DNA from: an uncultured Saprospirales bacterium | GTDB taxonomy: Bacteria > Bacteroidota > Bacteroidia > Chitinophagales > Saprospiraceae | Assembly: GCA_937926355.1 (NCBI GenBank) | Contig: CALAZP010000230.1 | Coordinates: 1 to 9,345, forward strand | Reading direction: 5' to 3' | DNA length: 9,345 nt | In this document: in pieces, positions 1 through 7,077 of the stretch | Layout: every line of letters begins with the position of its first letter | Position numbering within the stretch: the stretch's first letter is position 1 | Translations under genes and position numbers: made by a program | Notes under the pieces: generated by a model | What the model was told of the DNA's origin: nothing | Database searches by the model: none | What the model saw: only the letters and a program-made list of their open reading frames with translations

Positions 1-1117
1 CAGGCTGAGAGGTTATAAAGTATTCAATACCTGAAGGGTGGGCAGCCTTTAATAGGATGGGAGTTAGAATATTACTAAAGGCAATGGATGCGGTTCGACT
101 GACTTTAGAAGCCATATTAGGCACACAATAATGAATGACGTCATGTTTGATAAAAGTCGGATTTTCAAAAGAGGTCACCTCAGAAGTTTCAAAACAACCT
201 CCTTGGTCGATGCTAACGTCAATGATTACACTGCCTTTTTTCATAGACATGACCATGTTTTCATCAACAATCATGGGAGTTCTTCCTGTTTTTGAATGCA
301 TAGCACCAATAACTAAATCTGCGGAAATTAATTCTTCTTTAAGATAAGTTTGATTAACTGCTGAAGTGTAAAGGGGCCTCCCTATTTTATTTTGAATCTT
401 TTTTAATTTATAAATATTATCGTCAAAGATCCTTACTTCTGCCCCCAGTCCTAGGGCAGCTCGGGTAGCATATTCGGAAACTATTCCTGCACCGAGGATG
501 ACTACCTTAGCACTGGGTACCCCAGAAATACCACCTAATAGCATTCCTTTTCCCCCCTTTGCCTTGGAAAGCAATTCAGCTCCTGTCAAGATCGCATTGA
601 GTCCAGCCATTTCACTCATGATTCGAACAATTGGAAATGTTCCAACTTCATCTTGTATGTATTCCATTGCCAATGCAATTACTTTTTTGGATTGTAGCTT
701 TTGAACATAGTCGCTATTGATGAGCGGTAATTGCAGTGGAGAAATGAGGAGCTGATAGGGCCTCATTAGTTCTATTTCTTCAATTGAGGGAGGGGCAACT
801 TTAATGAGGAGGTCACAATCGTAAACTTCTTTCGGGCTATTACAAATTTTTGCCCCAGCTTCAGAAAATTCTCGATCGGTAAAGTAGGCTCCAGTGCCAG
901 CATTAGATTGAACTAAAACTTGATGGCCTTGCGTAACTAATGTTCGAATGGAGGAGGGGATTAGAGCCACTCTTTTCTCCCCTTTAGTCAACTCAAGGGG
1001 GATACCAACGGTAAATTTTCCCCCATTTAATTTTTGGGGGAGCATTTCCGTCATCGTTTCCACGCCGGCTTGGGTCAGCTCCTTTGGAATGGGAATCTTC
1101 TTTCCTTGATCGCTCAT
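1..1117 (-). CDS. ald: Alanine dehydrogenase, C-terminus cut by the window edge
   Basis: The enzyme interconverts L-alanine and pyruvate plus ammonia with NAD in the cytoplasm. Reading the minus strand from the ATG at 1117 gives 372 codons with no stop before the edge; family members are about 400 residues, so only the last part is missing. An N-terminal extension of about 33 residues precedes the AlaDH/PNT N-domain (VGIPLE near 37-42, KRVAL near 48-52, LLIKV near 103-107). The NAD-binding Rossmann motif is GAGIVSEYA (209-217), where the usual third Gly is Ser214. DVSIDQGGCFE (300-310) holds the catalytic-type Asp304, and HYCVPN (329-334) is typical of the family. The start lies 18 bases after the tsaE stop, so the two are probably co-transcribed. 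No Shine-Dalgarno is visible, as usual in Bacteroidota. The related transhydrogenase alpha subunit is less likely because the SIDQGGCFETSE region fits alanine dehydrogenase. Confidence 0.93.
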   Translation of the reverse strand, partial: MSDQGKKIPIPKELTQAGVETMTEMLPQKLNGGKFTVGIPLELTKGEKRVALIPSSIRTLVTQGHQVLVQSNAGTGAYFTDREFSEAGAKICNSPKEVYDCDLLIKVAPPSIEEIELMRPYQLLISPLQLPLINSDYVQKLQSKKVIALAMEYIQDEVGTFPIVRIMSEMAGLNAILTGAELLSKAKGGKGMLLGGISGVPSAKVVILGAGIVSEYATRAALGLGAEVRIFDDNIYKLKKIQNKIGRPLYTSAVNQTYLKEELISADLVIGAMHSKTGRTPMIVDENMVMSMKKGSVIIDVSIDQGGCFETSEVTSFENPTFIKHDVIHYCVPNMASKVSRTASIAFSNILTPILLKAAHPSGIEYFITSQP

Positions 1118-1135
1118 TTAGAAACAATAATTATT

Positions 1136-1549
1136 TTACAAAAATAAAATTTTTCTATGGGTGGAATCAACAATTTCAATTTGTAGGGGAAAACAATCTG
1201 GAGGAAGAAAGTCAACGGCAATATCAGGCCATTCAATGAAGCAAAAATGACTGCCATCTGCTACCTCCTCAAATCCTAATTCGATTAATTCATTCGAATT
1301 TTCTAACCTGTAAAGATCAATATGGTATATCACTTCTTTTTGAATGGTTTGATATTCATTAATGATACTGAAGGTGGGGCTGGTCACCTCATCTATACTT
1401 CCCAAATATTTGCAAATACTTTTGATAAGGGTAGTTTTGCCGGCTCCCATGTCGCCGTATAAAAGCCAAACTTTTCTATGGCCAGCTTTTAAGACTAATT
1501 TTTGTGCCGTTTCCCTTAAGTTTGACGGGGATAGGTCATAGGTTATCAT
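1136..1549 (-). CDS. tsaE: tRNA t6A synthesis ATPase TsaE
   Basis: TsaE is the small P-loop ATPase that works with TsaB, TsaC and TsaD to make N6-threonylcarbamoyladenosine at position 37 of ANN-decoding tRNAs. Numbered from the ATG at 1549, the protein has 137 residues, a usual length. It shows the Walker A motif GDMGAGKTT at about 32-40, the family motif SPTFSIINEY at about 57-66, HIDLYRL at about 76-82 and FIEWPD at about 104-109. A GTG directly upstream (1552) would add one residue; the ATG is preferred. The start faces gyrB across a very short gap, and ald follows 18 bases downstream on the same strand. Identification is firm from the motif set and size. Confidence 0.95.
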   Translation of the reverse strand: MITYDLSPSNLRETAQKLVLKAGHRKVWLLYGDMGAGKTTLIKSICKYLGSIDEVTSPTFSIINEYQTIQKEVIYHIDLYRLENSNELIELGFEEVADGSHFCFIEWPDIAVDFLPPDCFPLQIEIVDSTHRKILFL

Positions 1550-1563
1550 CACTTATTTTATGA

Positions 1564-1583
1564 CTAAAAATACCTATTTTTGC
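1564..1583. promoter_or_regulatory. Face-to-face -7-like boxes between tsaE and gyrB
   Basis: On the plus strand TATTTTTGC (1575-1583) fits the Bacteroidota -7 consensus TAnnTTTG. On the minus strand TATTTTTAG (1572-1564) fits it except for the last base. The two form an inverted repeat with 7-base arms (1566-1572 and 1575-1581) and a 2-base centre. The G of the gyrB-side box lies only 5 bases from the ATG at 1587, so transcription from it would give a leaderless or nearly leaderless message. I see no convincing -33 TTTG for either direction, so the promoter assignment is tentative. Confidence 0.4.
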
Positions 1584-1586
1584 ATA

Positions 1587-3554
1587 ATGGAAAATAATGA
1601 TAAAAATTCTGTAAACAGCTCGTCAAATGGAAATTATGGTGCAGGTAATATCCAAGCACTCGAAGGATTGGAGGCTGTCAGATTGCGTCCAGGAATGTAT
1701 ATTGGAAGCACCGATATCAAAGGATTGCACCATTTGGTATGGGAAGTCATAGATAACTCAATAGATGAACATTTAGCTGGGCATTGTTCCAAAATTGATA
1801 CCATCATACATAAAGATGGATCTATTACCGTAATCGATAATGGAAGAGGGATTCCAACAGGCATGCATGAAAAGCTTCAAAAATCAGCTTTAGAAGTGGT
1901 GATGACTGTGTTGCATGCCGGAGGTAAATTTGATAAGAACACCTATCAGGTATCGGGAGGGTTGCACGGCGTAGGAGTATCTTGCGTAAACGCCCTTTCT
2001 TCTCATTTAAGAGCAGAGGTTAGTAGAGAAGGCAAAGTATTTGAGCAAACCTATGAAAAGGGAATTCCAACCTCTAAAGTAAATATCATTGGAGATACTG
2101 AAGCTACAGGGACAAAGGTTACCTTCTTGCCTGATGCGACAATTTTTGAAACGACGCTATACAAATTTGATATTCTTTCCAATAGATTAAGAGAATTAGC
2201 TTTTTTAAATAAGGGGTTGACTTTAACCCTGATCGATGAAAGAGAGGAGGAAAATGGGGTTTTCAAGTCCGAGACATTTTATTCCGAAGGAGGGTTAAAA
2301 GAGTTTGTTGCCTTTTTAGACAATTCCAAGCAAAGGTTATTGGAACATCCTATTCACGTTATTGGCAAGGAAGATAATGTAGAGGTTGAAGTGGCCTTAT
2401 TATACAATACTTCTTATTCCGAATTGATTTATTCTTATGTAAATAATATTAATACGCGAGAAGGAGGTACTCATGTGAATGGGTTTAGAATGGCGATAAA
2501 CCGGATTTTTAAGAAATATGGTGAAGACAATGGCTTTTTTAAGAAAATCAAACCGAGTGCGGAGGATTTTAGAGAAGGGCTAACAGCTGTAATTAGCGTA
2601 AAGGTTCCTGAGCCACAATTTAAAGGACAAACTAAGGGAGAACTTGGCAACTCCGAGGTTACTGGGATTGTCTCCAGAGCTATGGGAGATGTCTTAAGTG
2701 CTTTTTTGGAAGAAAATCCCAAAGAGGCTAAGCGGGTGATGGACAAAGTAATTCTAGCGGCAACTGCTCGCCAGGCAGCGAGAAAAGCCAGAGAACTTGT
2801 TCAACGAAAGAATGTACTTACCGGAAGCGGACTTCCTGGAAAATTAGCTGATTGTTCTACAAAAAAGTCTGAGGAGGCGGAGATATTTTTAGTAGAGGGA
2901 GATTCAGCGGGGGGAACGGCCAAACAAGGAAGAGACAGGCATTTTCAGGCGATTCTTCCTCTTAGGGGTAAAATCTTAAATGTAGAAAAGGCATTAGAGC
3001 ATCGGATATACGAAAATGAAGAAATCAAGAATATTTTTACGGCTTTAGGGGTTAGTATTCAAGAAGAAGAAGGAGGGGAAAGAGTATTGAATATTGAAAA
3101 ATTAAGATACCACAAGATCGTTATCATGACGGATGCGGATGTGGATGGAAGCCATATCACCACCTTAATTCTTACTTTCTTTTTCCGGTATATGAGACTA
3201 TTGGTTGAACAAGGCTATATCTATATAGCAGCACCTCCCTTATACTTAGTGAAAAAAGGTAAGCAGTTTAGGTATTGTTGGTCTGAAGAGGAAAGAAAAG
3301 ATGCTATTGCGTCGTATGGTTCTGGAGAAAATGATAGTAGTGTAAAAGTTCAAAGGTATAAGGGGCTTGGTGAAATGAATGCCGAGCAACTTTGGGAAAC
3401 CACTATGGATCCAGATACCAGAATTCTAAGACAAGTTTCAATTGATGACGCTAAAGAAGCGGATAGGGTGTTTTCGATGTTGATGGGCGATGAAGTTCCA
3501 CCTAGGAGGGCATTTATTGAGGCGAATGCTAAATATGCCAATGTGGATATTTAA
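1587..3554 (+). CDS. gyrB: DNA gyrase subunit B
   Basis: This is the ATPase subunit of gyrase, which with GyrA introduces negative supercoils. From the ATG at 1587 it has 655 residues, the short form usual in Bacteroidota, lacking the large insert of E. coli GyrB. The GHKL ATPase site shows WEVIDNSIDE (catalytic-type Glu53, Asn57), DNGRGIP (84-90) and GGLHGVGV (124-131). The TOPRIM region shows EGDSAGG (437-443) and TDADVDGS with metal-binding Asp516, Asp518 and Asp520. QRYKGLGEM (from 589) and a YANVDI end match GyrB rather than ParE. An in-frame ATG at 1560 would add nine residues that do not resemble the family start and would place the likely -7 box inside the gene, so 1587 is preferred. 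The next gene starts 4 bases after the stop. Confidence 0.96.
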   Translation: MENNDKNSVNSSSNGNYGAGNIQALEGLEAVRLRPGMYIGSTDIKGLHHLVWEVIDNSIDEHLAGHCSKIDTIIHKDGSITVIDNGRGIPTGMHEKLQKSALEVVMTVLHAGGKFDKNTYQVSGGLHGVGVSCVNALSSHLRAEVSREGKVFEQTYEKGIPTSKVNIIGDTEATGTKVTFLPDATIFETTLYKFDILSNRLRELAFLNKGLTLTLIDEREEENGVFKSETFYSEGGLKEFVAFLDNSKQRLLEHPIHVIGKEDNVEVEVALLYNTSYSELIYSYVNNINTREGGTHVNGFRMAINRIFKKYGEDNGFFKKIKPSAEDFREGLTAVISVKVPEPQFKGQTKGELGNSEVTGIVSRAMGDVLSAFLEENPKEAKRVMDKVILAATARQAARKARELVQRKNVLTGSGLPGKLADCSTKKSEEAEIFLVEGDSAGGTAKQGRDRHFQAILPLRGKILNVEKALEHRIYENEEIKNIFTALGVSIQEEEGGERVLNIEKLRYHKIVIMTDADVDGSHITTLILTFFFRYMRLLVEQGYIYIAAPPLYLVKKGKQFRYCWSEEERKDAIASYGSGENDSSVKVQRYKGLGEMNAEQLWETTMDPDTRILRQVSIDDAKEADRVFSMLMGDEVPPRRAFIEANAKYANVDI

Positions 3555-3558
3555 TTAA

Positions 3559-5028
3559 ATGCAACCAAAAAGTGCTTACGATAGAGTTATTTTCGGTCTG
3601 AAGGTCAAACTACTTAGACAGAAAAATGGTATGTCGTTTTTGGAGCTTTCTAAGTTAAGCGGTATATCGGTTTCTTATTTGAATGAAATTGAAAAGGGAA
3701 AAAAATTTCCAAAGAAAGAAAAGTTGGAGATGCTTGCTAAAGCATTAAACACCTCTGAAGAGCTACTAGAGTCTTCAGTTTTGGAAGACCAATTGGCTCC
3801 GGTTGCCCAGTTACTCAAATCTAACTTTCTCAATGAATTACCATTAGACCTCTATGGCATTGACCTTTCCAAGGTGGTTGAAATTATTGCTAATGCCCCA
3901 GTTCGGGTAGGAGCATTTATCTCTACGTTAATTGAATTGTCTCATAATCATGAGGTTAAAGAAGAAAATTTTTTCTTTGTTGCCCTAAAAAACTATTTAG
4001 AACTCAATCATAATTATTTTGAAGAACTGGAAGAAACAACTAGTTCCTTCATCAGAATACACCAATTAAAGGATAATCAACCAGTGTCATCGGAAAATTT
4101 GGAAATCATTCTATCTACTGAATATGATTATAAAATTATTCCAGGTGGATTAGATGAATTCCCAATACTATGTGAATTTAGATCCTTGTTTTTACCACTT
4201 GAAAGAAAGTTTCTTACTAACGGACTTTTAACTGAACGGCAATTGGCCTTTGAATATGGAAAGGAATTGGGTTTTTCCGTTTTGAAATTAAAAGAAAGGT
4301 CTAATACCTCTTCCATTATTAGACCGCAAACCTTTGAGCAAGTACTGAATCATTCTAAGGCTATATATTTTTCAGTAGCATTACATTTACCTATTGCCTC
4401 TTTTGTGCGGAATATTCAAAGATGGTTGGAAGCGCCTAAATGGGATACTAAACTTTTTTGGGAAATCTATTACCAATATGATGTTTCTCCAGAAATGTTT
4501 TTTCATCGATTAACTAATGTTTTGCCAAAATTCTTTGGTATGGATAAAATGTTTTTTATTCGATTGGTTGGTAACCCAGAGTCTGATTATTATCAAATTG
4601 ATCGAGAGTTGCATATCAATGTTAAGCCTCAGCTTCATATTAGTGGTTCCAATGAACACTATTGCAGGAAATGGCTTGGAATCAGTAGTTTGAAGGAAGT
4701 TAATAAAGAATTAAAGATAAACATTCAAAGGACTAAAAGTATAGTAACTAAAGAGGAGTATCTGGTGATTAGTATGGGGTCACTACATCGGGTTGATGGA
4801 GCTAAAAAGGTTAGTGTATCGATCGGGATTAAAATGGATGGAAATTTGGAAAATAAGGTTAAATGGCTTTCTGATGCTATACTTTCCGAACCAGTTTTAG
4901 TGAATAATAGTTGTGAAAGATGCGGGATGATGGATTGTGATAAAAGAGCGGCCCCACCAAGAATTGAACAAAGGAAACAAAAATTACATTCTATTTTGGA
5001 CACTTTAGAAAAATTAAATGCAGGGTAG
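3559..5028 (+). CDS. XRE-family regulator with IrrE/M78-like domain and C-terminal Cys cluster
   Basis: This is a 489-residue cytoplasmic DNA-binding protein. A Cro/CI-type helix-turn-helix spans about 13-66 (SFLELSKLSGISVSYLNEIE in the recognition region). The middle resembles an IrrE/M78 peptidase-like fold: FEYGKELGF (231-239) sits where peptidases have F-x-x-AHELGH, so the HExxH zinc motif has become KELGF, and FSVALHLP (271-278) followed by VSPEMFFHRLTNVLP matches the later part of that fold. The C-terminus has CERCGMMDC (452-460) followed by KRAAPP, like the C-terminal domain of RamB/ScfR-type short-chain acyl-CoA regulators. By analogy it may sense an acyl-CoA or similar ligand and control carbon metabolism; the ligand and targets are not shown by the sequence. 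It begins 4 bases after gyrB, implying co-transcription. Family is confident, function is not. Confidence 0.85.
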   Translation: MQPKSAYDRVIFGLKVKLLRQKNGMSFLELSKLSGISVSYLNEIEKGKKFPKKEKLEMLAKALNTSEELLESSVLEDQLAPVAQLLKSNFLNELPLDLYGIDLSKVVEIIANAPVRVGAFISTLIELSHNHEVKEENFFFVALKNYLELNHNYFEELEETTSSFIRIHQLKDNQPVSSENLEIILSTEYDYKIIPGGLDEFPILCEFRSLFLPLERKFLTNGLLTERQLAFEYGKELGFSVLKLKERSNTSSIIRPQTFEQVLNHSKAIYFSVALHLPIASFVRNIQRWLEAPKWDTKLFWEIYYQYDVSPEMFFHRLTNVLPKFFGMDKMFFIRLVGNPESDYYQIDRELHINVKPQLHISGSNEHYCRKWLGISSLKEVNKELKINIQRTKSIVTKEEYLVISMGSLHRVDGAKKVSVSIGIKMDGNLENKVKWLSDAILSEPVLVNNSCERCGMMDCDKRAAPPRIEQRKQKLHSILDTLEKLNAG

Positions 5029-5059
5029 GTTCAATTTAGGTTTCAGGATTTAATGGATA

Positions 5060-5533
5060 ATGGCAGAGAAAAAGAAAGCTAAGAAAAGGGTTGAAATTCT
5101 CAATAAAAGGGCGGCTTATGACTATAGTTTTCTTGAAAAACTCATAGCAGGGGTAGTATTACAAGGAACCGAAATTAAATCTATCAGATCGGGAAATGTT
5201 AATCTAGCTGATGCGTTCTGTATATTCAAGGGAGGCGAACTGTTTATCAGGAATTTATTTATCGCCGAGTATGAGTTTGGTAATATTGCTAATCATGAAC
5301 CAAGGAGAATACGCAAACTATTATTAAAGAGGCAGGAGTTAAAAAAACTTGAAAAAAAAGTTAAAGAAAAAGGTTTGACGATAGTACCTGTTAAATTATT
5401 GATTGATGATCGCGGCTTTGCTAAGATCGAGATAGCTTTGGCAAAAGGTAAAAAAGTATACGATAAGCGGGCGACAATTAAAGAAAGGGAGTCCAAAGTG
5501 GCCCTTTCAAGAATAAAAAAGTTTAATTTGTGA
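5060..5533 (+). CDS. smpB: SsrA-binding protein SmpB
   Basis: SmpB binds tmRNA and brings it to stalled ribosomes for trans-translation. At 157 residues it has the usual length. Family blocks are in order: NKRAAYDYSFLEKL (15-28), AGVVLQGTEIKSIRSG (30-45), NHEPRRIRKLLL (78-89) and GKKVYDKR (130-137), followed by a basic C-terminal tail that in characterised SmpB enters the mRNA channel. The ATG at 5060 is chosen because the short Lys-rich lead (MAEKKKAKKR) is typical; the nearby upstream ATG is out of frame. It lies 31 bases after the XRE regulator stop and 20 before the lipoprotein gene. No tmRNA gene (ssrA) is seen in the window. Confidence 0.97.
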   Translation: MAEKKKAKKRVEILNKRAAYDYSFLEKLIAGVVLQGTEIKSIRSGNVNLADAFCIFKGGELFIRNLFIAEYEFGNIANHEPRRIRKLLLKRQELKKLEKKVKEKGLTIVPVKLLIDDRGFAKIEIALAKGKKVYDKRATIKERESKVALSRIKKFNL

Positions 5534-5553
5534 TAAATATGTAAATCGTTGAT

Positions 5554-6228
5554 ATGAAAAATTTGATGTTTTTAATAAGTAGTACTGTTTTAATCTTTTC
5601 TTGCGCTCAGGGTTATCAAGAGGATTCCACTGCCAATAATGCGGTTAATTCTAATAGACCCGACCAAATTGCGTCTATGAACAATACACCAATGCCAACT
5701 GCTTCTGGTGTTCAGCACTATATTTGTCCTAATAATTGTGAAGGAAGTGGAGGAGCAACAGAAGGAACGTGTTCTACATGCGGGTCGGCATATATTCACA
5801 ATCAGGCGTTTCACAATCAAACATCACCAGCACAGAATCAACCAGTTGCCAATACTGGGGTTCAACACTATATTTGTCCAAACAGTTGTGAAGGTAGCGG
5901 TGGTCCAACGGAAGGTATATGTCCGACTTGTGGGTCGGCTTATCTTCATAATCAGGCGTTTCACAATCAAGGAAGTGCCCCTTCTGCAGCATCCCCAATA
6001 CAAGCTGCTCCACAAGGGAATCAACCATTGAGCCCCTTATTCCAAAATCAATCTTCAGGTACAAATAATGCAGGGAATAGCCCTTCAGCTTTATCTATTG
6101 GTACAGTTAATGCAGGGGTATACCATTACGTATGTACTAACGGTTGTGCTGGAGGCAGTAGTGGAGCGGGTAATTGTGCGACATGTGGAGCTGCTTTGGC
6201 TCATAATGCTGCTTATCACAATAATTAA
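5554..6228 (+). CDS. Lipoprotein with three Cys/His-rich zinc-ribbon-like repeats
   Basis: The 224-residue product has an N-terminal hydrophobic signal (about 3-15) ending in IFSC, a lipobox-like site with Cys17, so it is probably a lipoprotein exported past the inner membrane. The mature part carries three copies of a module: residues 52-89, 102-139 and 188-224. Each has HY(I/V)C followed by C-x3-C, then a Gly-rich loop, C-x2-CG, and two His (C58, C62, C73, C76, H82, H87 in copy 1; C108, C112, C123, C126, H132, H137 in copy 2; C194, C198, C208, C211, H217, H222 in copy 3). Linkers are rich in Gln, Asn, Ser, Pro and Ala. The layout resembles zinc-ribbon or heavy-metal-binding domains (CP...CPxCG), so metal binding is a fair inference; the role is unknown. 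It is 20 bases after smpB and 12 before the hydrolase gene. Confidence 0.85.
   Translation: MKNLMFLISSTVLIFSCAQGYQEDSTANNAVNSNRPDQIASMNNTPMPTASGVQHYICPNNCEGSGGATEGTCSTCGSAYIHNQAFHNQTSPAQNQPVANTGVQHYICPNSCEGSGGPTEGICPTCGSAYLHNQAFHNQGSAPSAASPIQAAPQGNQPLSPLFQNQSSGTNNAGNSPSALSIGTVNAGVYHYVCTNGCAGGSSGAGNCATCGAALAHNAAYHNN
5707..5820 (+). repeat. Cys/His module copy 1 in the lipoprotein gene
   Basis: This 114-base unit codes for residues 52-89. Compared by eye with copy 2 it differs at about 21 bases but at only 5 of 38 residues, so most changes are silent. Confidence 0.85.
5857..5970 (+). repeat. Cys/His module copy 2 in the lipoprotein gene
   Basis: This 114-base unit codes for residues 102-139, exactly 50 residues after copy 1. 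All four Cys and both His are kept, and the last 21 bases are identical to the end of copy 1. Confidence 0.85.
6115..6225 (+). repeat. Cys/His module copy 3 in the lipoprotein gene (diverged)
   Basis: This 111-base unit codes for residues 188-224. It is one residue shorter in the Gly-rich loop (C-x9-C instead of C-x10-C) and more diverged in sequence, but keeps the four Cys and two His. A linker of about 48 residues separates it from copy 2, against 12 residues between copies 1 and 2. Confidence 0.8.
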
Positions 6229-6240
6229 TAAACATTTCAT

Positions 6241-7047
6241 TTGCAAGAAGTTTCTTTTTCAATAACCACTTCTAAGGGAATAATTAGAGGTGTAAAAGTG
6301 GGTGAGGGTCGCCCGCTTTTTATTGGATTTCACGGTTTTGCTAATAATGCAAGATATATGCTGCCATTTGCTAAGTCATTAGCTAATAATTCAACATTCT
6401 ATGCTATTGACTTGCCGTTCCATGGAGATTCAGATTGGCAGCATGCCCACTTTACGGCACCGGATATAGCTGAAATTTGTCAAAAAATAATGGAAATTGA
6501 GGGCTGTTCTCTTTTTTCAATTGTAGGCTTTAGCATGGGAGGTAGGATTGGAATTAATTTACTTGAAGTTATACCTGAATCTATCGATAAACTCTATCTT
6601 ATTTCTCCAGATGGTTTTGGTACACGTTGGATTAGACATTTGGAAAAAATTCCTTTTAAATTTAGGCTCAAACTAGCCAATTGGGATAGAATTGATTTGG
6701 CTTTACTGAAGTTTACTAAGTTCTTAGAGATCACTGGAGCAATAAATGGACTGCCCCATAGATTTTTCAAAAATCATTTGAACGATATACAAAGAAGAAC
6801 CAGGATGTTTGGCAGCTGGGTTTCTCTTTCTCATTTTTCTGTAAAGCCTAGAAGGATTAGAAAAAATCTGAAAAGAACTGGTAAAGATGTAATTTTAATA
6901 TTTGATAGAAATGACCCAATTATTTCTAATAAAAAGGCTATCAGGCGCATGAGTAGATTAAAGGCTTATGCTAATTTGGTTCAAACAGATGGAGGACACA
7001 AAATTACTGTTGATGCTATTCAACCTTTAATTCAACAAAATAAGTAA
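6241..7047 (+). CDS. Alpha/beta hydrolase
   Basis: This is a 268-residue serine-hydrolase-fold protein with no signal peptide, so probably cytoplasmic. The oxyanion region FHGFANN is at 30-36, the nucleophile elbow GFSMGG at 96-101 (Ser98), a likely acid in FDRNDPI (Asp225, or Asp222) and a likely base in DGGHKI (His253). LPFHGDSD (58-65) matches the usual loop after strand 4. A positively charged cap-like segment (about 135-215) separates the elbow from the acid. The substrate cannot be told. The start is a TTG at 6241: the first ATG in frame (Met40) comes after the oxyanion loop and would remove essential strands. It lies 12 bases after the lipoprotein stop, the last gene of the plus-strand run, and is convergent with the barrel-protein gene 6 bases away. 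Confidence 0.85.
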   Translation: MQEVSFSITTSKGIIRGVKVGEGRPLFIGFHGFANNARYMLPFAKSLANNSTFYAIDLPFHGDSDWQHAHFTAPDIAEICQKIMEIEGCSLFSIVGFSMGGRIGINLLEVIPESIDKLYLISPDGFGTRWIRHLEKIPFKFRLKLANWDRIDLALLKFTKFLEITGAINGLPHRFFKNHLNDIQRRTRMFGSWVSLSHFSVKPRRIRKNLKRTGKDVILIFDRNDPIISNKKAIRRMSRLKAYANLVQTDGGHKITVDAIQPLIQQNK

Positions 7048-7052
7048 GCAGT

Positions 7053-7077
7053 ATTACCTGCCAAACCTAAAGGTAAT
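7053..7077. terminator. Weak inverted repeat at the convergent gene ends
   Basis: ATTACCT (7053-7059) and AGGTAAT (7071-7077) are perfect 7-base arms around an 11-base loop. The site overlaps the last codons of the minus-strand barrel gene and lies just after the hydrolase stop. There is no T-run on either side and only two G:C pairs per arm, so a role in ending transcription from both sides is possible but weakly supported. Confidence 0.25.

Larger units (their letters stand above)
1587..7047 (+). other. Probable five-gene transcription unit
   Basis: gyrB, the XRE regulator, smpB, the lipoprotein and the hydrolase are all on the plus strand with gaps of 4, 31, 20 and 12 bases. No GC-rich hairpin with a T-run is seen between them, and no good TTTG-N(17-23)-TAnnTTTG promoter stands out in the gaps. 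Co-transcription is an inference from spacing; internal promoters inside coding sequence are possible. Confidence 0.55.

Noticed and set aside
135..704. Short plus-strand open frames at 135-347 and 498-704
   Set aside because: They are antisense to a clear alanine dehydrogenase with motifs through the whole length.
1587..3554. ParE rather than GyrB
   Set aside because: The sequence through the ATPase, TOPRIM and C-terminal YANVDI blocks matches Bacteroidota GyrB, and the length fits.
5534..5553. tmRNA (ssrA) beside smpB
   Set aside because: The gaps on both sides of smpB are only 20-31 bases and no tRNA-like ends are seen anywhere in the window.
5708..6031. Open frames on both strands within the lipoprotein gene (for example plus 5708-6031 and minus 5774-6064)
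   Set aside because: They follow the repeat structure of the real gene in other frames, lack known motifs, and the frame at 5554 has a signal peptide, lipobox and conserved Cys/His.
5707..6225. CRISPR-like or satellite repeats
   Set aside because: The units are in-frame protein modules with mostly silent differences and unequal spacing, not short identical repeats with unique spacers.
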